Shown in pieces: positions 7,135 through 14,451 of a stretch of 19,144 nucleotides of DNA. The stretch comes from an uncultured Oscillospiraceae bacterium. Its GTDB lineage: Bacteria > Bacillota > Clostridia > Oscillospirales > Oscillospiraceae. The stretch lies in the NCBI GenBank assembly GCA_900754515.1, contig CAAEDD010000007.1:1-19144 (forward strand), read 5' to 3'. The notes under the pieces are model-generated. The model saw nothing but the letters and a program-made list of their open reading frames with translations. It ran no database searches and had not been told where the DNA came from. The translations under genes were made by a program, and so were the position numbers. Position 1 is the stretch's first letter. Every line of letters begins with the position of its first letter.

Positions 7135-8411
7135 ATCTTCCCCTCCTTGCTGGTAATGATGTCCAGTATCTCGCTTTCGGTGTAGTATCTGGCGCTGGTA
7201 TAAGTGCGCAGCTTATTGGAGGATGTTATGACCGCTTTCTTTTTACACAGGGGATTGTTCATGTACATCAGCGGGCAGATATAGCTGACAACCACGCCCT
7301 GGGCTTTCAGCCTTGCTGCATATTCCGTTTTTTCCAGTTCCTTTATAACGGCGGGAGAGGCGGTAAAGACGGTGGGCACGCTGACCTTATCCAATCCATT
7401 TGCTTTAAGTTTTTCCCCGATGGCGTCGGACCAGTCCTGCATTTGCTTAAGGGTCATGTGGGGACAGCCCACAAAGCAAAGCTGGGGCTTTGCGTCGGGA
7501 TTTTTCCAGATGACCGGGTAATTTGCCTTCACCCGCGCAAGCTCTGCGTCGTCGATAACGTAGACCTGGGCGTCCTCCTTTATGAGGCTCTCCCCCAGTT
7601 CCTTGGCCTCGGGGGTGAGGTTTGCGATATGGTACAGACCCACGGCCCCGTTGGAAGCAGTGGCGGCCCCAAAGTCCTTCAGGTAGGTGCAGTTTTCCTC
7701 GTTGAGCTCAGTGCCCAGCCATTTCTCCATGCCCTTTATGTAGGGCACGTCCTCCATGACCTTCATGCCTATGGCCGAACCCAGCAGCTGGGCCTCCGGC
7801 TTATTCTCGCAGCGGACCTCCACCACCCAGCCGGCCTTGCGGCCCTCGTCGGTGAGCAGGCCGAACTCAGGCACGAAACCGGCGATGGAGCCCATCAGCT
7901 CCAGGATGCCGGAGTTGCGGTTGCAGCGGGCACCCAGTACGGAGTTTGCGTATACCACGGCAGAGGACTCGGCCCAGGACAGTACATCCCCCTTCCCCGG
8001 CTTGTTGCCCATCTGGTCCACGTAGCAGGTGCAGCTGTAAGCGTCGTCGTCCACTATGCCCAGCTTGCGCATCTGTTCCTCATAGCGCTGCTGCTGGGTG
8101 TACATTATTTTGTTGAAAACTATGTTCTCCAAAAACGAGCTGGGCACGTTTTTGTCCAGAGGCCGGGGGTCGGCGGTGAACTTCTGCCCGGCGGTGAGTC
8201 CGGCGGAGATGAGCTGGTCATACATATCGTAGACAGGGGCCATGACCTTTAATCCGAAGCTTATGACCGTGTGGCCGTACTTGCTTGTAACAGGCACCAT
8301 GCGCTCAGCACCAAAGGTGTCGCCGTACATTACCAGGGTCTTGACCACCTTGGCCATTACCTCACCTTTGGCCCCGTCCAGCAGCGCCTGCTGCTCGGCT
8401 GTAAGATGCAT
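7131..8411 (-). CDS. Aconitase X large (catalytic) subunit
   Basis: A 426-residue DUF521/AcnX catalytic subunit, of normal length for the two-subunit type. Cysteines in conserved-looking contexts could bind an iron-sulfur cluster or iron: SCTCYVDQMGN, GARCNRNSG, FVGCPHM and SYICPLMYMNNPLC. The ESSAVVYANSVLGA and NRNSGILEL segments are typical of the family. The bacterial precedent is cis-3-hydroxyproline dehydratase, but no proline racemase, reductase or hydroxyproline gene lies nearby, so the substrate is open. ATG at 8411 has a modest AAAGG 10 nt upstream. It is the first gene of a two-gene unit with its own promoter. Confidence 0.87.
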   Translation of the reverse strand: MHLTAEQQALLDGAKGEVMAKVVKTLVMYGDTFGAERMVPVTSKYGHTVISFGLKVMAPVYDMYDQLISAGLTAGQKFTADPRPLDKNVPSSFLENIVFNKIMYTQQQRYEEQMRKLGIVDDDAYSCTCYVDQMGNKPGKGDVLSWAESSAVVYANSVLGARCNRNSGILELMGSIAGFVPEFGLLTDEGRKAGWVVEVRCENKPEAQLLGSAIGMKVMEDVPYIKGMEKWLGTELNEENCTYLKDFGAATASNGAVGLYHIANLTPEAKELGESLIKEDAQVYVIDDAELARVKANYPVIWKNPDAKPQLCFVGCPHMTLKQMQDWSDAIGEKLKANGLDKVSVPTVFTASPAVIKELEKTEYAARLKAQGVVVSYICPLMYMNNPLCKKKAVITSSNKLRTYTSARYYTESEILDIITSKEGKI

Positions 8412-8453
8412 TCAATCACTGCCTTTCATCCTTTAAAATTTTTAACTGTTTAA

Positions 8454-8482
8454 ATTTTATCATTTCAAAATATAAAAGTCAA
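8454..8482 (-). promoter_or_regulatory. Promoter of the aconitase X operon
   Basis: Minus-strand TTGACT (8477-8482), 17-nt spacer and TAAAAT (8454-8459), reading toward the large-subunit gene. Confidence 0.65.
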
Positions 8483-8554
8483 TGGAAGCGGCAGTTCCCA
8501 GCATGATGAGGGAAAATTTTTTTGAAAATTTGAGGGAAATCACGGCTTAAACCC

Positions 8555-8583
8555 TTGCAATCTGTACATAATTCTGGTATTAT
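8555..8583 (+). promoter_or_regulatory. rpsB promoter
   Basis: TTGCAA (8555-8560), 17-nt spacer and TATTAT (8578-8583). It gives a leader of roughly 105 nt before rpsB. Confidence 0.7.
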
Positions 8584-8588
8584 ATCAA

Positions 8589-8694
8589 GGCATTTCGCAC
8601 GGGAGTGGACTTTCCCCCATGTGGTTCTGGATTCAGGGCTTGGTGGAGGGGTTGAAGCTCCCGGAGGAAAATAACAAAATTTGGAGGAAATCAA
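8589..8694 (+). promoter_or_regulatory. Structured 5' leader of rpsB
   Basis: The untranslated leader can form a helix between CGGGAG (8600-8605) and CTCCCG (8658-8663), the latter abutting a GGAGGA that duplicates the true ribosome site near 8682-8687. Ribosomal protein S2 often represses its own mRNA, so an autoregulatory leader is plausible. I cannot match it to a named motif. Confidence 0.35.
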
Positions 8695-9447
8695 ATGTCA
8701 GTAGTATCCATGAAGCAGCTGCTGGAAGCCGGTGTCCATTTCGGTCACCAGACCCGCCGCTGGAACCCCAAGATGGCCGAGTACATTTACTGCGAGCGTA
8801 ACGGCATCTACATCATCGACCTTGCAAAGACCGTGAAGAAGCTGGAAGAGGCTTACGACTTCGTCCGCGACCTGGCTGCCAACGGCCAGTCAATCCTCTT
8901 TGTGGGCACCAAGAAGCAGGCCACCGATTCCGTCAAGGAAGAGGCCAGCCGTGTGGGCATGCACTATGTGAACGCCCGTTGGCTGGGCGGTATGCTCACC
9001 AACTTCAAGACCATGCGCACCCGTGTTGACCGTCTGGCTCAGCTCAAGAAGATGCAGGAGGACGGCACCTTCGACATGCTGCCCAAGAAAGAAGTCATGA
9101 AGCACCTGGGTGAGATGGCCAAGCTGGAGAAGTACCTGGGCGGCGTCAAGGACATGAAGAAGCTCCCCGGCGCTCTGTTCGTGGTTGACTCCCGCAAGGA
9201 GCACAACGCCATTGCCGAGGCCCGCAAGCTGCACATCCCCATTGTCGCTATCGTGGACACCAACTGTGACCCCGACGAAGTTGACTACGTCATCCCCGCC
9301 AACGACGACGCTATCCGCGCCATCCGCCTGATCGCCGCCACCATGGCAAACGCCGTTCAGGAAGGCCGTCAGGGTGTTGACGCCGAGGCCGAAACCGAGA
9401 CCGCCGCTGAGGCTGAGACCGAGGCTGCCGCTCCCGCAGAGGAGTAA
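8695..9447 (+). CDS. rpsB: 30S ribosomal protein S2
   Basis: A 250-residue small-subunit ribosomal protein, unmistakable from its start (MKQLLEAGVHFGHQTRRWNP), the FVGTKKQA segment, the GGMLTNFKT segment and the IPIVAIVDTNCDPD segment. It sits on the outside of the 30S head-body neck and is needed late in assembly. The last 16 or so residues are an acidic Ala/Glu/Thr tail, a common variable extension. ATG has GGAGGA upstream. It is followed by tsf, the usual bacterial order, with a hairpin and T-tract in the 77-nt gap. Confidence 0.98.
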   Translation: MSVVSMKQLLEAGVHFGHQTRRWNPKMAEYIYCERNGIYIIDLAKTVKKLEEAYDFVRDLAANGQSILFVGTKKQATDSVKEEASRVGMHYVNARWLGGMLTNFKTMRTRVDRLAQLKKMQEDGTFDMLPKKEVMKHLGEMAKLEKYLGGVKDMKKLPGALFVVDSRKEHNAIAEARKLHIPIVAIVDTNCDPDEVDYVIPANDDAIRAIRLIAATMANAVQEGRQGVDAEAETETAAEAETEAAAPAEE

Positions 9448-9461
9448 TATAAGAGAATCCT

Positions 9462-9496
9462 GGGGCGTCGGCGCCTTCGCCCACGCCCCTTTTCTT
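9462..9496 (+). terminator. Attenuating terminator between rpsB and tsf
   Basis: GGGGCGT (9462-9468) pairs with ACGCCCC (9483-9489); an inner GGCG/CGCC stem with a CCTT loop stacks on it, separated by a C-C mismatch. TTTTCTT follows. It probably lowers read-through so that S2 and Ts are made in different amounts. Confidence 0.75.
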
Positions 9497-9524
9497 GAGA
9501 TTATTTACAGGAGGAATTTTAAAA

Positions 9525-10451
9525 ATGGCATTTACTGCTCAGGATGTTAAGACTCTCCGTGAGATGACCAATGTTGGTATGATGGACTGCAAGAAGGCCC
9601 TCACCGAGACCGACGGCGATATGGACAAGGCCGTTGAGTGGCTGCGTGAGAAGGGTCTGGCCAAGGCCGCCAAGAAGGCCGGCCGCATTGCCGCCGAGGG
9701 TATGGCCTACGCTGAGGTCTGCCCCGAGTGCGGTGTGGGCGCCATGGTTGAAGTCAACTGCGAGACCGACTTCTGCGCCAAGAGCGACCTGTTCGTGGCT
9801 TTCGTGAAGGACATTTGCAAGGTAGTTCTGAAGGACAACCCCGCCGACGTAGCCGCTCTGATGAACTGCAAGTACCCCGGCAGCGAACTCACCGTGGCTG
9901 AGACTCTCCCCGAGAAGGTCATGTCCATCGGCGAGAACCTGCAGATCCGCCGTTTTGCCCGTTTCGACAAAAATACTACAGTGGCATACGTCCATGCCGG
10001 CGGCAAGATCGGCGTGCTGGTGAACCTGGCCGTTGAAGGCGGCATCGACGCCACCGAGATCGGCAAGGATGTTGCCATGCAGATTGCCGCTCTCAACCCC
10101 CGTTTCTGGGACAAGAGCATGGTCACCCAGGATGTCCTGGATGAGGAGAAGAAGATCGCTCTGGCTCTTATGGACCAGGATCCCAAGATGGCCTCCAAGC
10201 CCCAGCAGGTTAAGGAGAAGATCGTCATGGGCAAGATGAACAAGTTCTACGAGGAGAACTGCCTGCTCCAGCAGGAGTTCGTCAAGGACAATTCCATGAC
10301 CGTAGAGAAGTACATCGCCACCGCTGCCAAGGCTCTGGGCGGCTCCGTTAAGTTCGTGGACGCCGTTCGCTTCATGAAGGGCGAAGGCATTGAGAAGAAG
10401 GAAGAGGACTTTGCCGCCGAAGTGGCAGCTCAGATGAACATGAGCAAGTAA
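9525..10451 (+). CDS. tsf: Translation elongation factor Ts
   Basis: A 308-residue guanine-nucleotide exchange factor for EF-Tu in the cytosol. The N-terminal UBA-like domain carries the family signature VKTLREMTNVGMMDCKKAL, followed by the EKGLAKAAKKAGRIAAEG linker. The core begins with NCETDF and FVAF, the part that touches EF-Tu. Length is normal. A CPECG segment near residues 64-68 is a small variation. ATG at 9525 has AGGAGG just upstream; an in-frame start at 9495 lies in the terminator's T-tract and is rejected. No separate promoter is obvious, so it depends on read-through from rpsB. Confidence 0.98.
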   Translation: MAFTAQDVKTLREMTNVGMMDCKKALTETDGDMDKAVEWLREKGLAKAAKKAGRIAAEGMAYAEVCPECGVGAMVEVNCETDFCAKSDLFVAFVKDICKVVLKDNPADVAALMNCKYPGSELTVAETLPEKVMSIGENLQIRRFARFDKNTTVAYVHAGGKIGVLVNLAVEGGIDATEIGKDVAMQIAALNPRFWDKSMVTQDVLDEEKKIALALMDQDPKMASKPQQVKEKIVMGKMNKFYEENCLLQQEFVKDNSMTVEKYIATAAKALGGSVKFVDAVRFMKGEGIEKKEEDFAAEVAAQMNMSK

Positions 10452-10487
10452 GGCTCTGCCTTTCCATGATATAAACCAAACATTCAG

Positions 10488-10527
10488 AACAAGCCCTGTC
10501 CTCCGGACAGGGCTTGTTTTTCTTTTG
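10488..10527 (+). terminator. Intrinsic terminator after tsf
   Basis: A 14-bp perfect stem, AACAAGCCCTGTCC (10488-10501) and its complement (10505-10518), with a 3-nt loop and a T-rich tail. Confidence 0.93.
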
Positions 10528-10736
10528 CAGCCTCTCAGCAGCCTCTCTTCTGTGTTCATTCACCGGGGCTTTTATTTTCTTCTGGGTGCCGTCGCTTATC
10601 GCAATGTGTGAAGCATAAAAATTACGTCACTTTTTATAAAGCCAAACTCCCTAAGCCCCTGTTCGGGTCCGGATAAAGCCAATCCTGCGGCTCAGTTTAT
10701 TGGATATGGTCAACCGTGAATTTCTTATTTTCACCC
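10528..10736. other. Gene-free stretch with a short direct repeat
   Basis: I see no gene or RNA here. The only structure is a direct repeat of ATAAAGCCAA at 10636-10645 and 10673-10682, 37 nt apart, upstream of the PucR-type gene. Confidence 0.35.
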
Positions 10737-10765
10737 TTGAATATATAAAAAATAATTGATATTAT
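10737..10765 (+). promoter_or_regulatory. Promoter of the PucR-type regulator gene
   Basis: TTGAAT (10737-10742), 17-nt spacer and TATTAT (10760-10765) in a strongly AT-rich block. Confidence 0.55.
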
Positions 10766-10838
10766 AAAATAAATTGGATAAATACTGCAAATTATTGTGT
10801 AAACAGTAAAGAGTGTGAGTGGAGAAAATAGTGCCGCT

Positions 10839-12455
10839 ATGAGCAACAGAAAAGATATACGCTGTATTTTGCAATACCTCATTGACAAAATTCCATATAT
10901 CGCAGACAACGTAAATATAGAAAAAATCGGCAGTTTTGATATGGGCATGAATGTGGATGCCGTGTCCCTGTATTCGGGAGAGGATGATCTCCCAAAACCC
11001 GGCAATATATATCTGTGCCGGCCGGAACACCTGCATCATCTGTCTAAGGCCTATCAGAAAGCCGTACTTTTCTGCGTCAATAACGGGCCTCATATTTCTT
11101 CCCTGCCGGACGGCTTCAATATCATTTTGATAAATTGCAGCCAAAGCCTGGAATATGTTTTCAATGCTCTTCAGAAAACTATTATAAATTTGAAGATGAA
11201 CAATGTTCTGCTTGACCGAGCTATTTTGGAGGAAACGAGCATACCGGACATCGTGTCTATTGCGGAGCAGAATTTCACAAATCCTTTTCTTCTCTTCGAT
11301 GCCGACTTCAAACTGTTGGGCTGGAGCAAGTCCCGTCAGTGTTCAGACCCCCTCTATACTGAATCTGTCCAGTTGGAGGAGCTGCCTCAAAAATATATTC
11401 TCCGTCTGATTTCCCAAAATATTTTCAGGAAGCTGAATATTCACCGAACAATCATTTTGTCGAAAGAACACAGCCTGAGCCAGTCAACTGTAGTGATGGT
11501 GATGCTGAAGAATGAAGAACTTGTCATAGGATACGGCATGCTTATTTGCTCCAAGCGGGAAGTAAGGCAAGCCATGATACAGGGCTTTGAAGAATTTATC
11601 AACAAGCTGGAAGCCAAGTTAGCAAGAACGTCCGAGATATCATACCTGCAAAACAGAAACGACAGTTATTTTTATGTTATGCTGCTCAATGGCAGAATCA
11701 CTGACATTGATGAAATACTAAGAGCTGCTGATGAACTTCATATATCAAAGACAGGAGGGCATTTGATCCATGTGATACAATGCATGGGGAGCACTCCCAG
11801 CCGCTATGCATTCAGGGCATTTGCCAAGGATGTCGTCAATAAGGAAATTGCCTTTGTTTACGGGGACAGTATACTTGTCATTGAATCTCTTAGTGGCGGT
11901 GGAGCTGAGCTGCTGAAAAAACCTGCATATCATAAATTTCTTGCAGACTACCAGGCCAAGGCAGGAATAAGTGCTTTTTTCTCAAAAATACAGGATATCC
12001 GTTATGCATATGTGCAGGCAAGCAGATCCATAAAAATCGGGGCCAAGCTCAGCTGCTCCGAAGAGGCAACATATTTTGACTATAATCAGAGGGTATATCG
12101 CTATGCCGATTATGTGCAATATATGATGATTGAGAGGGAATATGCGGCCACAAAACATTTTCCGCTTACCTGTCTGCGTCTGATAAAACTGATTTCTTTG
12201 GATGAAGAGAAAAATACGGAACTCACTCGTACGCTGATCATATATCTTCGAAACAATGGCCACGTAATTGAGACTGCTCAGGAAATGTTTTTTCATCGCA
12301 ACAGTATTCTGAACAGAATAAAACAAATTTCCGAAATCCTGAATATGGATTTATCTGATTACAAAACCAGGGAAGAACTTCTGTTTAATTTTAAAGTCAT
12401 CGATTATGCAAAATCGATTGGAAAAACGGCTCAGTTGATGGAACTGACAGAATAA
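10839..12455 (+). CDS. PucR-family transcriptional regulator
   Basis: A 538-residue cytoplasmic regulator. The last 70 residues carry the PucR C-terminal helix-turn-helix: TRTLIIYLRNNGHVIETAQE, then FHRNSILNRIKQISEILNMDL. The middle fits the GGDEF-like/CdaR domain typical of this group (HLIHVIQCMG to ASRSIKIGAKL). The N-terminal half is an unassigned sensor region, not clearly the classic purine-catabolism PucR domain. Such proteins usually activate catabolic or transport genes in response to their substrate. It stands alone between terminators; nearest candidate targets are the MFS and prFMN genes downstream. ATG at 10839 has GGAGA 13 nt upstream, rather far; a GTG at 10815 in frame is the alternative. 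Confidence 0.85.
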   Translation: MSNRKDIRCILQYLIDKIPYIADNVNIEKIGSFDMGMNVDAVSLYSGEDDLPKPGNIYLCRPEHLHHLSKAYQKAVLFCVNNGPHISSLPDGFNIILINCSQSLEYVFNALQKTIINLKMNNVLLDRAILEETSIPDIVSIAEQNFTNPFLLFDADFKLLGWSKSRQCSDPLYTESVQLEELPQKYILRLISQNIFRKLNIHRTIILSKEHSLSQSTVVMVMLKNEELVIGYGMLICSKREVRQAMIQGFEEFINKLEAKLARTSEISYLQNRNDSYFYVMLLNGRITDIDEILRAADELHISKTGGHLIHVIQCMGSTPSRYAFRAFAKDVVNKEIAFVYGDSILVIESLSGGGAELLKKPAYHKFLADYQAKAGISAFFSKIQDIRYAYVQASRSIKIGAKLSCSEEATYFDYNQRVYRYADYVQYMMIEREYAATKHFPLTCLRLIKLISLDEEKNTELTRTLIIYLRNNGHVIETAQEMFFHRNSILNRIKQISEILNMDLSDYKTREELLFNFKVIDYAKSIGKTAQLMELTE

Positions 12456-12470
12456 GCAAGTTAAAGGCGA

Positions 12471-12521
12471 ATGTCCGGCTGCCATGGATTAATATCTCCC
12501 AGGCAGCCGGACATCCGGCTT
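12471..12521 (+). terminator. Terminator hairpin between pucR-type and marR-type genes
   Basis: A 13-bp perfect stem, ATGTCCGGCTGCC (12471-12483) and its complement (12502-12514), with an 18-nt loop. CCGGCTTTT follows, so the T-run is slightly displaced. Confidence 0.7.
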
Positions 12522-12546
12522 TTATATATTTTATTTGGTACAGCGA

Positions 12547-12981
12547 CTATCCTTCCTGAGCAATAGCGGCTTCACCGGCCATAAGCAAAAGCTGCTTGAA
12601 TTCATTTCGCTGCTCCAATGTCATGTGCATGGTCATACGCTGGAAACAAATTTCGATTTGTTCACTTACAAATGGATATACTTCCCAGGCCTTATCCGTG
12701 GGCTGTATGTCATAGGTCCGCTTATCTTTGGGATTGGTAGACCGGATTATGAACCCTGTCTCCAAAAGTTTTGTTACTGTTTTTGCTATAACACTTTTGT
12801 CCAGGCCCAGACGTTTTGTAATCTCATCCTGGGTCAGAGACTTAAAATCACATATAATCAGTATGACGACAGCCTGAGCAGCAGTAAGGCCGTATTTGGC
12901 ACAACCTTCATTCAGCCATATGTGTGATTTCCTGTATATAATGGAGATCGACTTGAAAGGACTGTCTATTATGCTTTCCAT
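12547..12981 (-). CDS. MarR-family repressor
   Basis: A 144-residue winged-helix dimer. The DNA-binding part is clear: LTQDEITKRLGLDKSVIAKT for helices 3-4, then LLETGFIIRSTNPKDKRTYD as the beta wing with the usual Asp-Lys-Arg. Flanking helices form the dimer domain. ATG at 12981 has AGGAG 10 nt upstream. It is divergent from an MFS gene, and both promoters carry a GTGGCAATTGC palindrome, so it should repress itself and the MFS/ATPase-like unit until a ligand (commonly a phenolic or other lipophilic acid in this family) releases it. The ligand is not shown by sequence. Confidence 0.92.
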   Translation of the reverse strand: MESIIDSPFKSISIIYRKSHIWLNEGCAKYGLTAAQAVVILIICDFKSLTQDEITKRLGLDKSVIAKTVTKLLETGFIIRSTNPKDKRTYDIQPTDKAWEVYPFVSEQIEICFQRMTMHMTLEQRNEFKQLLLMAGEAAIAQEG

Positions 12982-13021
12982 GGTGGAACTCTCCTTCTAT
13001 AAAATAAAACAGCTTTTAAAA

Positions 13022-13050
13022 ATTATAACTTAATCCGGTGGCAATTGCAA
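13022..13050 (-). promoter_or_regulatory. Promoter of the marR-type gene
   Basis: Minus-strand TTGCAA (13045-13050), 17-nt spacer and TATAAT (13022-13027). The -35 lies inside the left operator. Confidence 0.75.
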
Positions 13051-13051
13051 C
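13039..13051. promoter_or_regulatory. Left MarR operator (imperfect)
   Basis: GTGGCAATTGCAA matches the left half and centre of the perfect palindrome at 13090-13109; centres are 54 bp apart. It covers the marR-type gene's -35. Confidence 0.6.
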
Positions 13052-13057
13052 AAAATG

Positions 13058-13086
13058 TTGACGTGCAGCGCAAAACGTGCTATACT
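13058..13086 (+). promoter_or_regulatory. Promoter of the MFS/ATPase-like operon
   Basis: TTGACG (13058-13063), 17-nt spacer and TATACT (13081-13086). The expected start falls inside the palindromic operator. Confidence 0.78.
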
Positions 13087-13089
13087 GAG

Positions 13090-13109
13090 ATAGTGGCAAT
13101 TGCCACTAT
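13090..13109. promoter_or_regulatory. Right MarR operator, perfect 20-bp palindrome
   Basis: ATAGTGGCAATTGCCACTAT is a perfect palindrome placed over the start site of the MFS promoter, where a bound MarR dimer would block RNA polymerase. Confidence 0.8.
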
Positions 13110-13147
13110 TTTTTATATTCTTATTGATTAGAAGGAGTCTCATTTGC

Positions 13148-14377
13148 ATGGAAAAACCCAAAAAAATCTGGAACAAAAAATTTATTTTACTATTCATTAC
13201 CAATCTGCTGGTGTTGGCAGCATTTTATGCCTCCATCCCCATTATACCGGTATATTGCCAGGAGATAGGTATTACGGGCTCAAAGATAGGTATTGTTCTG
13301 ACGGCAATGTCTGTTGCAACTGTATTGTTTCGGCCTGTTGCAGGATATTTATTGGATAACTTTAACCGCTACCATGTTTATCTGTTATTTTTGGCGTTGT
13401 TCTGTCTGTCCTTTCCGGCCTTTGTGGCATTCCCGCTGTTTGGCGCGCTGGTAATTATTCGGCTGTATATGGGCGTGGTATACTCCGTTTGCGGTTCGGC
13501 TACCATGACCCTGGCCGGCGATGTGCTCCCGGTGACAAAAATTACCGAGGGCATCAGCCGCTTTGCATTTACCGTGTCAATAGGTATGGCTTTGGGGCCC
13601 TATGTAGGACTTCAGGTGCAGAGCAACCTGAGCAGCAAGGCGTCTTTCTTTACCATATTCGGCATAACGGTGGCGGCCCTCATATGCGTATCATGCTGCA
13701 GAATGCATTATCCCAAGGTGGAGAGAAAGAACTTCTCAATTAAAGATTCTATTCACGGCCCTGCGCTCCCCTTTATGTTCAACATGATGTTTCTTATGAT
13801 ACCTTATGGTGCAGTCATTGCCTATTCATCTATACTGGCACAGGAAAAAAATATCAGCGGATATCTGCCATATTTTTATATATGCCTTGTTATAGGTATG
13901 CTGGTTTCTAAACTGTCTACGCAAAAAGCCATTGATGCCGGCAAGCACCGTCTTCTTGTTTTTGCCAGCCTGGCCGTTCTGATAGTCACCATGGTCAGCT
14001 TTCTCTATCTGACTACAGGAATTCACCTGCTGGCAGCCGGTTTCTTTTTCGGTCTTGGATACGGCATATTGCAGCCGCTCTTCCAGTCTTTTGTCACCGG
14101 GACGACACCGGCTGAAAAGCGTGGAGTGGCCAATTCAACCTATATGCTGTCTTACGATATCGGCATAGGAATAGGTTCTCTTTTGATGGGATGCCTGCAG
14201 GAACCGATAGGATTGACTGCTGGCTTTGCATTAACGTCAATTGCGTATATACTGGGTGGCATAGTTTATTTAGTTTACGTGGATCGCTATTATCAAGAAC
14301 TAAGGTTGGATACTGGAGAATCCAGGCTGTTTACAGGCAAAGGAAATTGCTTGAAAGAACATTTTATGCACGGATAA
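13148..14377 (+). CDS. MFS transporter under MarR control
   Basis: A 409-residue, 12-helix major facilitator. MEKPKKIWNKK leads into the first membrane helix; the loop after helix 2 has FRPVAGYLLDNF in the place of the MFS A-motif, and a long hydrophilic loop near residues 185-205 splits the halves. Divergence from a MarR gene and operators on its promoter suggest a drug/H+ antiporter-like exporter for a toxic or aromatic compound; this is inference from context. ATG at 13148 has AAGGAG 10 nt upstream. The open frame extends back to 13100, inside the operator, so that start is rejected. The next gene starts 74 nt on without a terminator. Confidence 0.88.
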   Translation: MEKPKKIWNKKFILLFITNLLVLAAFYASIPIIPVYCQEIGITGSKIGIVLTAMSVATVLFRPVAGYLLDNFNRYHVYLLFLALFCLSFPAFVAFPLFGALVIIRLYMGVVYSVCGSATMTLAGDVLPVTKITEGISRFAFTVSIGMALGPYVGLQVQSNLSSKASFFTIFGITVAALICVSCCRMHYPKVERKNFSIKDSIHGPALPFMFNMMFLMIPYGAVIAYSSILAQEKNISGYLPYFYICLVIGMLVSKLSTQKAIDAGKHRLLVFASLAVLIVTMVSFLYLTTGIHLLAAGFFFGLGYGILQPLFQSFVTGTTPAEKRGVANSTYMLSYDIGIGIGSLLMGCLQEPIGLTAGFALTSIAYILGGIVYLVYVDRYYQELRLDTGESRLFTGKGNCLKEHFMHG

Positions 14378-14401
14378 CTTTTAAAACCTGAGCGCAGCGC
14401 G

Positions 14402-14413
14402 GCGTGTACACGC
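14402..14413. promoter_or_regulatory. Palindrome between the MFS and ATPase-like genes
   Basis: GCGTGTACACGC is a perfect 12-bp palindrome 39 nt before the ATPase-like start. It could be a regulator site or small hairpin; nothing else supports either. Confidence 0.3.
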
Positions 14414-14451
14414 AGGAAAGAGTCACAAAATTGAAAGGAGGTACAGGTGGC

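Noticed and set aside
7443..8252. Long open frame antisense to the aconitase X large subunit
   Set aside because: Composition is that of an antisense shadow and no ribosome site or promoter precedes it.
8412..8429. Five-codon leader peptide (MKGSD) ending directly before the aconitase X start
   Set aside because: Its only upstream ribosome-like bases touch its ATG, so it is unlikely to be translated.
9519..10559. Long open frame antisense to tsf
   Set aside because: Leu/His/Val-rich shadow of a highly biased coding strand; runs through the tsf terminator and has no homologue-like features.
10630..10690. tRNA-like GTTCGGGTCC segment
   Set aside because: No acceptor or anticodon stem can be formed around it, and the T-loop lacks the usual pattern.
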